Counted from the first letter of the stretch, positions 1-9,143 are shown. The stretch is 21,115 nucleotides of DNA from Teratosphaeria epicoccoides (GCA_021401465.1 JADDMT010000270.1:1-21115), one strand, 5' to 3'. Notes: generated from the letters alone by a model not told the origin. Program-made: numbers and translations.

Positions 1-126
1 CCCTAACCCTAACCCTAACCCTAACCCTAACCCTAACCCTAACCCTAACCCTAACCCTAACCCTAACCCTAACCCTAACCCTAACCCTAACCCTAACCCT
101 AACCCTAACCCTAACCCTAACCCTAA
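1..126. repeat. Telomere repeat array (CCCTAA)21
   Basis: Twenty-one perfect CCCTAA units start at base 1, so the window begins at, or within, a chromosome end, with the G-rich strand pointing off the left edge. The unit is the TTAGGG type used by most filamentous fungi. The array ends in CCCTAAAACC; from base 132 the sequence is retrotransposon. There is no telomere-associated spacer between them. Confidence 0.97.
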
Positions 127-131
127 AACCA

Positions 132-1808
132 AAGATCGTCTATCGCAAGGGGACCGATAACGCACGCGCCGATGCACTTAGCCGCTAGACGGACTACATG
201 AAGGGCATAAAGCAGGAGAAACATGCTATTCTCCAGGAAAATAGCGATGGCACGCTAGGAGTTAACCGACTCGCGGCCACGACTGTTATATAGACTAGTA
301 GATTTCAGGACAACCTAAAGAACGCGCTAATCTATGACCTAACTACACTCGCTATCTGCGACGACATTAATGGACAGGAGGATTAGGAAGACGAAGACGG
401 AATCCTTCTGTTTCAAGGATTAGTATACATGCTAACGTCTTTACAATCGGAACTACTACGCCTCTAACATGACATACCTTAGGCAGGATACCTAGGAGTG
501 TCTAAAATGAAGCAAATTCTCTAATAAGAATATTACTTCCCTAGGATAAGCAAGGTAATTAAGGACTACGTCTGTTAATGTGTAACTTGCTAACAAAGTA
601 AGCATGACTGTTACAAACTATATAGGCTACTATAACTACTTAAGGTACCTTAACGGCCATGGGAATCGCTCGCTATGGATTTTATTGTTAAACTACCTTA
701 GTCGAGAGAACCCGCTACTAATGAGTTCTTCGACAGGATCATAGTAGTAGTCGACTGATTTACTAAGTTTACGAAGTTTATCTCTTACTACGAAGACTTT
801 AAGACTAAAGATATCGCGTATGTCTTCATTAAATAGGTAGTAGTACTACACGGCATGCTATAGGACCTAGTAACAGATTAAGGATCCGTGTTTACCTCTA
901 ACTTCTAGAGAGCCCTAATAAGACAATTCTAGGTCAAACATCGACTAAGTACTTCCTTCTACCCTTAGACAGATAGACAGACAGAACGCCTAAATCAGAC
1001 GTTAGAATAGTACCTTTAATCCTATGTGAATAGGGACTAGAATAACTAGGTAGAGTTATTGCTAATAGCACAGCTCGCGTATAATAGTATGCTAGCAGAG
1101 TCGACAGGACTCTCGCCATTTTAGATGGCGTATAGATTAGCTATAGGAGACATTCCGGATGTCTTAGCTAGTAATCCGAACCTAGTAGCACTCAGACGAG
1201 TAGAACATCTACGCCGACTGCAAATAGAAGCACGACTCGACCTGTAGTTCTATTAGCAGAACATAGCATAGTACGCGAATCGTAAGAGAATTAAGGGACT
1301 AATTCTAAAGGAGGGGGACAAGGTGTATCTCCTCCGCTATCACATCAAATTAGACAAGCCGAGTAAAAAACTAGACGCTGTAAAACTAGGACTATTCAGG
1401 ATCAAGGCTAAGAAGGGACTAGTTAATTTTGAGTTATAGCTACCTGAGCAGATAAGAATATACCTAGTGTTCTATGTCTCTCTGCTAGAACAAGTAGCGC
1501 TAGACGCTACACTGCAATCAGAACCCTTACTACTTGACCCTAAAGTAGAAGAACCAGAGTACACTATTAAGAGGATTATCGACACTCGCTAGCAGGACAG
1601 ACAGCGAGAGTACTTAGTAAAATAGGAAGGATATAGGAGTACCGAGAACACCTAGGAGCCCCTAGAACATCTGCGAAACTGTTAGCAAAAGATACGAAGG
1701 TTCGAGAAAGGAACGAACCTAGGAAGAAGATCCTAAGCCACGACTAGACTCCTGCAGGACGCTGTCGACCGGCTCGGCTATCACGCCATCTAGGAAACCC
1801 TAATATGA
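132..1808 (+). pseudogene. pol: Pol 3' fragment (RNase H tail, integrase, chromodomain), RIP-degraded
   Basis: The fragment opens inside the RNase H C-terminus (IVYRKGTDNARADALSR-type motif). It continues through the integrase HHCC and catalytic regions to the chromodomain and ends at TGA 1806-1808, the same stop as in copy B. Many TAG/TAA codons replace Gln and Trp; for example, the chromodomain VKWEGY motif reads TAG for Trp here but TGG in copy B at the equivalent site. There is no start and no upstream domains, so it cannot be expressed as a functional polyprotein. Where A and B disagree, each sometimes keeps the unmutated base, so both were mutated independently. Confidence 0.9.
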
Positions 1809-2351
1809 GGCGTTAGCGAAACCCTCTATTACGCTCCATGTCGTAGGACTAAGAGCGAGACCCGCGGAAGGATCTAGGTCAAGGAGAAACCTAGCCTGCG
1901 AGAGAGCTTGTTCCTTAGCCTTATCCTCCCTAATCTTACGCTCCTCGAGAGCGCGACTATCCTCGACCTCCTAGTCGACTACGTCTAACTGTTTTCGAAG
2001 ACGCATCTCCTTTACATGCGCCTCTATCATCTTCTGCGAAGCCTCGGCTAGGACTACCTTCGCACAATCGAGATCAGTAATTAGTCTTTTCCGCTAATCG
2101 CCTAACTTCTTCTATTCGACCTCTGTCACCTTCGCGTCGTAACTCCGACAGTTACTAAAGTAACATTACGAACATTTCCCTAAGGAAATGTGTACCCGAC
2201 AAACGAGTTTTAACTCTTGACACTAAGTGTAGGACTTTATGCTATCCTAGCCCTAACGATAGATTCGATTCGCGCGGCGTTTGCGTTTCTGCGTTAAAGG
2301 GGCGTTAGTGTCTAGAATGACACAAGGCAGTAATGTAGAAAGAGAAGACAT
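1800..2351 (-). pseudogene. Antisense Cys-cluster/coiled-coil ORF of copy A
   Basis: This is the minus-strand counterpart of 15041-15592 in copy B. The ATG complement lies at 2349-2351 and the end at 1800-1802, overlapping the pol stop tail to tail. Compared with copy B, more codons are converted to TAG/TAA. The same order of parts can be followed: Cys-rich N-terminal cluster, then a charged Glu/Lys/Arg-rich segment with an RLRKQL-like core. See the copy B entry for details. It is a non-functional copy in this element. Confidence 0.75.
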
Positions 2352-2430
2352 CATAGCGTAAAAAAAGTGACAAGAGAAACCCCGCACTAATAAGGTAGCT
2401 TAGGGACGAGCTAGGCTAAGAGGGGGATAG

Positions 2431-2919
2431 TGTCATAAGTGTTAGGAGTACTATCCGGAGTACTATAGGATATAGGATCATGAGGGTCCTAAGTGCTATA
2501 AGTCATAGTATAGTCATAGGAGTATTATAAGTCATAGGCATAGTCATAGGAGAAAGGATCTGTCACGTGAGGATAGATCCCTAGATCTATAGGGTTAGTC
2601 TACAGATCTATAGGCCTACAAGGAAGAAGGGATCTGTCACGGGATGATAGACCCTTAGATCTATGGGGTTAGTCTACAGATCTATAGACACGGATCTGTC
2701 GGGTCTGTCGACAGATCTAACAGAGCTGCTCTGTCTCTCTAGTATATAGGGATAGCTTTAGGACAGGTAGTTAGGAGCTTCGTGCTTAATCTTAATTTAA
2801 TCCTCTCTTACTTAGAGGAGAGTCAGTTACAAGGTTAACTGCTATTGTCGATATTCTTCACAGCTCTGCGAGTCTAACACCTGATTCCCTTCCTGCTATC
2901 GGCACCTACCCTTATGACA
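2431..2919 (+). repeat. 3' LTR of copy A (489 bp)
   Basis: The LTR starts TGTCATAAG and ends CTTATGACA, a 9-bp inverted terminus. It is preceded by the polypurine tract CTAAGAGGGGGATAG at 2416-2430. It aligns end to end with the 490-bp LTRs of copies B and C. The five bases after it, CTTAG (2920-2924), are the probable target duplication. The matching undisturbed site is CTTAG at 7368-7372 in gene X copy 2. The 5' partner was lost at the telomere break. Confidence 0.93.
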
Positions 2920-4854
2920 CTTAGCAATAATAGCTTAGGTGCTACAGACTAAGTTTAACACTACTTGCTCTACCTACAATTATTGCTTATGTCGACAATG
3001 CCTTGACAACCTTAGTAGCTAAGCTGCACACATCTCTCCTCCGCGTGTTAGTAAGGCGTCCCCTACCCGCGAGGTATACGTGACTTATACTAACCGAAGT
3101 ATTATAAAGGTTATAAGTTATAAGCACTATAGTATAAGTCATAACATATGCAGGGAAGAAAGGATCTGTCACGTGAGGATAGACACCTAGATCTGTAGGG
3201 TTAGTCCGTAGATCTACAGGCTTGTATAGGAGAAAGGATCTGTCACGTAAGGACAGACACCTAGATCTATAGGGTTAGTCTACAGATCTATAGACATAGG
3301 TCTAACGGGTCTGTTAACAGATCTAACAGAACTACCCTGTCTCTCTAGTATATAGGGATAGCTTTAGGACAGGCAGTTAGGAGCTTCGTGCTTAATTTAA
3401 TCCTCTCCTCTAAGGGGGATAGTTAGTTACAAGGTTAATTGCTATTGTCGACATTCTTCACTACTCTGCGAGTCTAACACCTGATCCCCTTCCTACTATC
3501 GATACCTACCCTTATGACACGAAGCATAGCTAAGATCTACGTTAGTAGGTTTAATGAGGGTAGTGTCTACTGTAATTATGTCAACTATAATAGCAAGCAT
3601 CAAAAATGCTAGGACCTCCCTAAGGAGGTATATAGAGAGTATAATTAGCTCTACTATAACATTAATGACTTCTAGAGCGCGCGCGACAAGGGGATTACTA
3701 AAGGCACTCTGACTATACACTAGCTACAGGCTAAGTACCGCGAGTTACTCGCCTACCTGCTTAGCGCTCTCGCGTGCTTTACTACGACTACTAACCGTTC
3801 TTATAGTAGTGTTTGCTTCGACTCTCTACTAACAGGCAAAAACGTTTGTCTAGGTCTAATCGCAGACTTAGTCTAGAAGATCTTGAAGGTGCTAACTATT
3901 AGGGTTAAGACCTTTACTATAGTACGCATATAGTGTAGGCACCCTCTAAGAATAAACGCTAACTTCCTCTGCTAGACTTACGTAGGCGCCGCGAACTACC
4001 TAACTAGCCGCTAGCGTCAACAACTCGGGGCCCTTACCTCTATTAACGATGACTTTAAGACGCGGATGATCCGCAAGAAGGTCGTCAAGCAATTTACTGT
4101 CCCTGCCGCTAAGGCTACGCCCTAGCGCCATACCGCAAGGTAGCCTGCCTCTAAGCTAGTCTAGAGGACTAAGCCATAAGTTATTTACTTAACTCCTGTC
4201 GCGTGCGTATAGCTAGCACATTATAGCGCCGCTGCCTATGCCGCCTCGACGCTACTATCTAAGAAGAAGAAGAAGGCTAGGGCTAAGATTAAGGTTAGCG
4301 ACAAGGAAGCTAAACCTTCCCTGCTTGCAATCCGCATAGCGTCTGCTAAGACGCTAAAGCATAAGCCTCTAAGCTAGATCTTTAAGGAGGATAATAATAA
4401 CGTCTAGGATACCTTTAATCTTATTATGATCCCTTTGCGCTATAGTGTTATAGTACTAGCTACGCCTAAGGAAGACACTAAGTTCGATGATGTTATTAAC
4501 ACTCATGTCAAGAAGCGCAAGATGATCTTACGGGCCGAACGTAATAGCCGTAAGCGCGCCCGAGTCTCTTTGCCTTCTAAGGCTAAGGATAAGGAGGAGG
4601 TAGTTGTCCTGACTAGGCGCGGTAAGGCTGTCGCTAGCTCTCTAGCTACTACGGGCTCTAAAGACAAGCTCCCTCGTAACCTACTAAAGAAGAAGATACT
4701 AGCCTCTCTTTGTAGCGTTACTACTCCTGTTACTCCTAGTTGCCTCGGGTTGTTTAGTAGTCCCTGTATAGGTAGGCAGTCCTTAGTAGACTATAACAAG
4801 AAAGACTCTTCTACTTCGGGTTTAGTTAGGAAGCCCTTAACTAGTAGTCGCTAA
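2920..4854 (+). pseudogene. Gene X, copy 1: Cys-rich/Lys-rich protein, interrupted
   Basis: This partial copy is homologous to 7368-8873. The first about 22 codons are absent because copy A inserted at 2919/2920, and the coding region is split by a solo LTR (3100-3519). With TAG/TAA read as Gln or Trp, the frame runs on to TAA 4852-4854. Visible parts are Cys-rich stretches before and after the LTR (ending in KHQKC near 3610), a middle segment with no recognised motif, a Lys tract (about 4262-4277) and further basic clusters (KKRKM, RKRAR) near 4510-4560 that resemble nuclear localisation signals. The last 142 codons are stop-free. Function is unknown; the Cys and basic parts suggest a nuclear protein (inference). 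Unlike copy 2, it has no frameshift near the KHQKC motif. Confidence 0.72.
3100..3519 (+). mobile_element. Solo LTR, 420 bp, with 5-bp target duplication CGAAG
   Basis: CGAAG flanks both sides (3095-3099 and 3520-3524), and the uninterrupted site ACCGAAGCG is visible in gene X copy 2 at 7541-7549. The body matches the chromovirus LTRs but lacks about 70 bp of the 5' U3 part. Its start reads TATTATAAA where the family has TGTCATGAG, four differences that are all C-to-T or G-to-A, so even the terminal TG has been mutated. The 3' end CTTATGACA is intact. Confidence 0.93.
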
Positions 4855-4937
4855 GCACTAGCTACGAAGCTAGTCTAAGCATGTCTCTTGTTTTCTCTTC
4901 CTTAGGTTCATTCTAAGTGTGCCTTTTAGCATTAATG

Positions 4938-5335
4938 TGTTACTAACCTTGCTATCGACTAAGCCTCAAGAGGAATAGTCAAGTCACGTAGGGCAATTAT
5001 TCTTTAGAGAGGCAATAGTAAATAGGAACGATGTAATCTAAAGGGAATAAAGGTTAAATTCTAATTAGTAAGATGATAACATAAGTTAAACGCGTTTAAG
5101 CTATAAGGGCATCTTAGCGTTCCTAAATACTTAGGAGACATTAGTATGTAACAGAGCATGTCTCTATTATGCTCTGTCAGAAACTATGCTCTAATAGAGA
5201 CAGTCTCTATTACTAAGCCATGTTCTCTGTCTTGGCTCCTATAGAAGCTTCTAAAACAGAGTCGCATTATATGACTTAGAGGGCATCGCATGACTCCTCT
5301 GTGACGGCTGTGTTCCGTAACACTATTCCGTAACA
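4938..5335 (-). repeat. LTR of element D (398 bp)
   Basis: The plus-strand sequence starts TGTTAC and ends GTAACA, a perfect 6-bp inverted terminus with the canonical TG...CA ends. Its left edge coincides exactly with the end of the gene X duplication, and its right edge abuts the polypurine tract complement. A 13-bp tandem duplication, TCCGTAACACTAT (5314-5326 and 5327-5339), overlaps the right end, so the true edge was set by the tract. Confidence 0.72.
5151..5202. repeat. Mutually exclusive inverted repeats in the element D LTR
   Basis: ACAGAGCAT (5151-5159) pairs with ATGCTCTGT (5169-5177) across a 9-base loop. TGTCTCTATTA (5159-5169) pairs with TAATAGAGACA (5192-5202). The two stems share bases and so cannot form together. 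Both are perfect in this otherwise mutated region. The role is unknown. Confidence 0.6.
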
Positions 5336-5350
5336 CTATCCCCCTTTTAG
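5336..5350 (-). other. Polypurine tract of element D
   Basis: The minus strand reads CTAAAAGGGGGATAG directly before the LTR start TGTTACGG. This is the plus-strand DNA primer site of LTR retrotransposons. It differs by one base from the tract of copies A and B (CTAAGAGGGGGATAG). Confidence 0.72.
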
Positions 5351-5410
5351 CTTAGCTTGTCCTAAGCTTACAAGTGTCATTACTATTCTGTCTGTTTTTA
5401 CTGCTTAACA

Positions 5411-6061
5411 ATATCTTCTTCTTCTTCTCGCTTAAAGAAACCTTCCTACCTTAGTCGAAAAGCTCTTGCTACTAACATCGCAAAAACTGGCACAGAAATA
5501 GCTCCTTACAAGAATTGTCGTAACACTAAGGTTTCTCCTAGCTAACCTTAGCCTTAATGCGTTATTAGTCCTTAGTTGTCGAAATACTCGGAATATGTTC
5601 AAAAGAATTATAAAGAGTATGATGTTACTCTCTCTGCTCCTTAATAGGAAAAGCTTCGGGATCCTCGCAAGAAGCTTCGTCGAGATATTAAATCATTAGA
5701 AGAGGAGGAGGTCGATATTATGCAAAAGTTACAAGATTGTTGCATGAAGAAAATTTGTCTTTGTAAGTAGCTATGTTTAGCTAAGCGTCGCACAGATGAC
5801 GCCGTTAGGGAGGCGCTAGATATTCTAGAGCTTGAGGATCCTCTAGTTAAAGAGTCGCTCGATGATGTTAGGGTTAAGGTTCCTGAACCTCCTTTTAACT
5901 TTAATGGCATCTTAGAAATGCCTCCTAACAAATAGGCTACTCTTGCGGGTTTCTCAGATTTAACTGTGTTAGGTTCCTCTTCTAGCCTACCTGAATTGTC
6001 TTAGAAGTTAGTAGCAGTTAACGAGGTTTTCCTGTAGTTCCTAGGTATTTTCGGTATGTAG
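5411..6061 (+). pseudogene. Antisense Cys-cluster/coiled-coil ORF of element D
   Basis: One frame runs from ATA 5411 (probably a mutated ATG, 75 bp inside the LTR edge) to TAG 6059-6061 with only TAG/TAA breaks. The N-terminal third holds a six-position Cys pattern, C-x2-C-x13-C-x8-C-x2-C-x7-C, in which four positions now read Tyr (TAC/TAT), each one G-to-A change from Cys. A charged segment follows (RRDIKSLEEEEVD, then CKQL...AKRRTDDAV), predicted coiled coil, where three Cys codons (TGT) look like former Arg CGT. The C-terminus is Pro/Ser/Leu-rich. Order and spacing match the antisense ORF of copy B. I have seen this architecture in fungal hypothetical proteins but know no name or function. 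The exact end is uncertain because TAG may be a mutated Gln codon. Confidence 0.68.
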
Positions 6062-6150
6062 GTATTAGGGACGTGTTTTAGTAGTTAACAGAATCGCGTA
6101 CAAAGTATCGAAGAAGGTACAGGAGTAGCAGTAAAGGTATAAGGACTATA

Positions 6151-6576
6151 ATACGGTTAATACTAGGGGGCTATTAGAGCTGCATAGGTTCTAATGCCTG
6201 CCCTTAGCATGTAGTAACTAATATAGATGTATATGCTATATGATATAGAAATATCTCGTAGTATGACAGAGTAATCCGACCTTTTAGTAGGTACAAGACA
6301 GCGCTGCTTTCTGCTTATCGCAGAGGTAGCGCTAAGGGTGCTTATAACCCCTGACGCTCCTTAATTAGGGAAAGCATGTCCGAGCCTAACCCTGTAGGGG
6401 TACTATAGGGTCAGCGACGTAGGGGTGTCCTATGTTAACAACTAATCCCTCTTAGACAACATATAAGCTAACGTATGTACGAAGGACCCCCTTGCTATAT
6501 GTAGCAGGGTTACTACATGCTAAGGGCGGGCATTAGAACCTATGCGGTTCTAATAGCCCCCTAGTATTAACCGTAT
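6151..6576. mobile_element. MITE-like element with 68-bp terminal inverted repeats
   Basis: Bases 6151-6218 and 6509-6576 are inverted copies, matching at 65 of 68 positions. The ends read ATACGGTTAATACTAGGGGG and its complement. The 290-bp interior has no coding potential I can see. The right repeat may extend outward to CAGTG, with a degraded match CTATA on the left. TA dinucleotides occur at 6152-6153 and 6574-6575 but lie within the symmetry, so the target duplication and exact borders are undetermined. The short length and absent transposase fit a non-autonomous DNA transposon. Confidence 0.75.
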
Positions 6577-7213
6577 CACTGCCCCTCCTCCTATAAGGAT
6601 GTCCCTAGCCTTACTAAGTAATACACGCAGAACGTATAGGGTACGAGATATAGCACGCTTATACTACGTAAGGGTAAATAGGTAGATAGCCTACATAACA
6701 TATGTCATGCATATACCTTAACACCTTCGTAGCGAGTACAGGGCGGAGGCTGCTAACTTAGGCGGGTTTTAACCTGTTACATGTTAGGCGGCTTTGTAAT
6801 ACCTTCGCTTTACATGCAGATCGAGATATTAGGACACTACGAGCACGTACTTTAGTTAATCCTTGAAATTATAGGGCGAGCATGCGCGCCGGCCTCGCTA
6901 AGTAGCTTAGCTGTCCCTATTTAGTCGTGACCATGAAGAACATGTCGCAGAACCTTAGGGTAGTAGGAAAGTACGCGGACGCTCTATGCGCGCCGCTCGA
7001 AACGGCAGGAGCGCGCTCCTAGTACAGGCCTCGCCACATTTTCATGCTAGTAGGCTAGCACGAGTGTAGTCGGCGCACATGCGTAACAGCCGTGTTATCC
7101 GTTATTGCATTATTCGGTCCCCTTGTAAGTTAACTAAAGGCAGGTACTCTACGCATGTAGTTCGAGTTACTAGCTTAACGGTTATAGTAGGTAACAGGGG
7201 GGCTGTCAGAGGG
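6577..7213. other. Non-coding stretch upstream of gene X copy 2
   Basis: About 640 bp in which I find no convincing gene, although a 60-codon open frame exists at 7079-7261. It contains GC-rich blocks (around 6884-6898 and 6986-7019) in an otherwise moderate background. Its 3' end leads into the TATA box, so part of it may have been the promoter region of gene X. Confidence 0.5.
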
Positions 7214-7220
7214 TATAAAA
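7214..7220 (+). promoter_or_regulatory. TATA box of gene X copy 2
   Basis: TATAAAA within GGGTATAAAAAACC lies 89 bp upstream of the ATG at 7303. No other TATAAAA precedes this start closely. Placement and context fit a fungal RNA polymerase II core promoter. Confidence 0.55.
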
Positions 7221-7302
7221 AACCTCGTTGCTTTCCTAAACTTCCTGTTCTAAGACACTAACATCGACCTCCGCTCCTATTTCGCTTAGCTTGCGCCTCG
7301 CC

Positions 7303-8873
7303 ATGTCTGCAGGTCTATACTAGAGCTTCTTCTTCTTCAATTAATTAATTAAGATCAATTAACCTGTCTTAGCTATAATAGCTTATATACTATAGACTAA
7401 GTTCGACACTACTTGCTCTGCCCGCGATTGTCGCTTATGTTAACAATGCCTTAACAACCTTAGTAGCGAAGCTACACATATCTCTCCTCTACGTGTTAGT
7501 AAGGCGTCCCCTACCCGCGAGGTATGCATGACTTATACTAACCGAAGCGTAGCCGAGATCTACGTCGGCAGATTTGATAAGGGTAGTGTCTACTACAATT
7601 ATGTCAACTGTAATAGCAAGCATCAAAAATGCTAAGACCTCCCTAAAAGGTGTATGGCGAGTACAACTAGCTCTGCTGTAACATCGATGACTTCTAGAGT
7701 ACACGCGACGAGGGTATTACTAAAGGCACTCTAACTATAAACAGGCTACAGGCTAAGTACCGCGAGGCACTCGCCTACCTGCTTGGCGCCCTCTCGTGCT
7801 TTACTGTAACTGCTAACTATTCTCACGGTAGTGTTTACTTCGACTCTCTGCTAACAGGCAAAAACGTTTGTCTAGGTCTAATCGCAGACTTAGTCTAGAA
7901 GATCTTGAAGGTGCTAACCGTTAGGGTCGAGACCTTCGCTATAGTATGTATATAGTGCGGGTACCCTCTAAGTATGAATGCTAACTTTCTCCGCTAGGCT
8001 AACGTTAGTGTCGAGAAATATCCGACTAGCTGTTAGCGTTAGCAACTCGGGGCCCTTGCCTCTATTAACGATGACTTTAAGACGCAGATAATCCGCAAGA
8101 AGGTTATCAAGCAATTTACCGCTCCTGCCGCTAAGGCTATACCCTAGCGCCATACTAAGAGACAGCCTGCCTCCAAGCTAGTCCTAAGGACTAAGCCGTA
8201 AGTTACTTACTCGAATCCTGTCGCGTGCGTATAGCTAACACATTGTAGCGCTGCCGCCTACGCCGCCTCGACGCTACTGTCTAAGAAGAAGAAGAAGGCT
8301 AGGGCCGAAATTAAGGTTAGCGACGAGGAAGCCGAACCTTCCCTACTTGCGACCTGCACTACGTCTGTTAAGACGCTAAGGCACAAGCCTCTAGGCTAGA
8401 TCTTTGAGGATAAGGAGGATGACGACGTCTAGGATACCTTTAGTCCTAACGTGATCCCTTTACGCTATAGTGTCACTACACTAGTTATGCCTAAGGGGGA
8501 CACTAAGTCCGATGATGTAGTCGACACTCGTGTCAAGAAGCGCAAGATGATCTCGAGGGCCGAGCGCGACAGCCGCAAGCGCGCTCGAGTCTCTTCGCCT
8601 TCTAATGCTAAGGATAAGGTAGTCGTCGCGACTAGGCGTAGTAAGGATGTCGCTAGTTCTCTAGCTACTATAGGCTCTGAAGACAAGCTCCCTTGCAACC
8701 TACTAAAGAAGAAGATGCTAGCCTCTCTTCGTGGCGTTACTACCCCTGTTACTCATAGTCGCTTTAGGGTGTTTAGTAGACCCCGTGTAGGTAGGTAGTC
8801 CCTAGCGGACCGTAACAAGAAAGACTCTCCTGCTTTAGGTTTAGTTAGGAAGCCCCTAACTAGTAGTCGCTAA
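7303..8873 (+). pseudogene. Gene X, copy 2: Cys-rich/Lys-rich protein, nearly full length
   Basis: ATG 7303 (context CGCC-ATG) opens a frame that reads through TAG/TAA breaks to TAA 8871-8873, about 523 codons. An N-terminal Cys-rich part (CSARDCRLCQQC-like, about residues 40-55) is followed by a second cluster ending KHQKC, where Tyr codons stand at probable Cys positions. A one-base deletion around 7645-7655, compared with copy 1, shifts the frame after this motif. The second half is rich in Lys/Arg/Ser, with KKKKKAR (about 8284), an acidic patch, KKRKM and RKRAR, suggesting nuclear localisation. The stretch 8451-8798 is stop-free. Function is unrecognised. A zinc-binding nuclear protein from a repeated subtelomeric family is my inference. 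Confidence 0.68.
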
Positions 8874-8951
8874 GCATTAGCTACGAAGCTAATCCGAGCA
8901 TGTCTCTTGTTCTCCTTGGGTTTATTCTAGGTGTGCCTTTAGGCATCAATG
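7368..8951 (+). repeat. Duplicated segment X, copy 2 (pair with 2920-4937)
   Basis: This is the less mutated member of the pair. Because it extends upstream past 7368 to an ATG and TATA box, it shows what copy 1 lost when copy A inserted. It also preserves the empty target sites for copy A (CTTAG, 7368) and for the solo LTR (CGAAG, 7543-7547). Confidence 0.85.
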
Positions 8952-9013
8952 ATATATGAGTAGGGCGTTTGCTTCTTGTTATTCCTCCGCGCGTTATGCG
9001 CTACATACATGTG

Positions 9014-9143
9014 TTAAGAATTCTGCTCTAAAGCCCTTATCTTCCTACGAATCGACCTTCTTAAGCCCTGCTTACGCCTCCTCCGCTCTTCGAATTCACG
9101 AATAGCTTCTAGAGCGTTCTTGTAGTCTTCGGCTAGAACCTAT
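9014..9143 (-). pseudogene. C-terminal remnant of an unidentified basic/coiled-coil protein
   Basis: On the minus strand one frame runs from the copy B LTR edge to TAA 9014-9016, giving about 43 codons of strongly charged sequence (EAIREFEERRRRKQG..., RRKIRALEQNS). It has one TAG at the LTR edge and is otherwise open. The composition suggests a coiled coil or nucleic-acid-binding tail. Copy B apparently removed or separated the upstream part; I do not find it beyond the other LTR. Family unknown. Confidence 0.4.

Larger units (their letters stand above)
132..2919 (+). mobile_element. Chromovirus copy A, 5'-truncated at the telomere
   Basis: The stretch is colinear with 13373-16161 of full-length copy B: the offset is 13241 at both the start and the 3' LTR start, so there is no net indel over about 2.3 kb. 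It keeps the last residues of RNase H, integrase, chromodomain, antisense ORF, polypurine tract (2416-2430) and 3' LTR. All upstream parts are missing and replaced by telomere repeats. It carries more AT-state transition sites than copy B. In the first 126 aligned bases I count 7 differences, all transitions: 5 have the mutated state in A and 2 in B. Confidence 0.93.
2920..4937 (+). repeat. Duplicated segment X, copy 1 (pair with 7368-8951)
   Basis: After removing the 425-bp LTR insertion with its duplicated target, this segment is about 1593 bp, matching the 1584-bp segment at 7368-8951 in the same orientation. Most differences are C/T or G/A transitions, with this copy richer in the AT state. 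Homology stops at 4937, where a different LTR begins. Confidence 0.85.
4938..6061 (-). mobile_element. 3' end of a second Ty3/gypsy family (element D), minus orientation
   Basis: Read on the minus strand, the order mirrors copy B: antisense ORF (on the plus strand, 5411-6061), polypurine tract CTAAAAGGGGGATAG (5350-5336), then an LTR beginning TGTTACGG. The tract matches copies A and B at 14 of 15 bases, but the LTR sequence is unrelated. TAATG at 4933-4937 is the candidate target duplication. No pol or second LTR of this element is visible to the right, so it is a 5'-truncated remnant. Confidence 0.72.

Noticed and set aside
934..1119. Minus-strand open frame of 61 codons within copy A.
   Set aside because: It lies opposite the integrase region of pol and has no recognisable domain; it is a shadow frame.
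5641..5931. Minus-strand 96-codon Ser-rich frame.
   Set aside because: It is the complement of the coiled-coil coding part of 5411-6061, and its Ser runs mirror Glu/Arg codons on the plus strand.
7079..7261. Plus-strand 60-codon frame upstream of gene X copy 2.
   Set aside because: It spans the TATA box and probable leader of gene X and has no coding signature; treated as non-coding.
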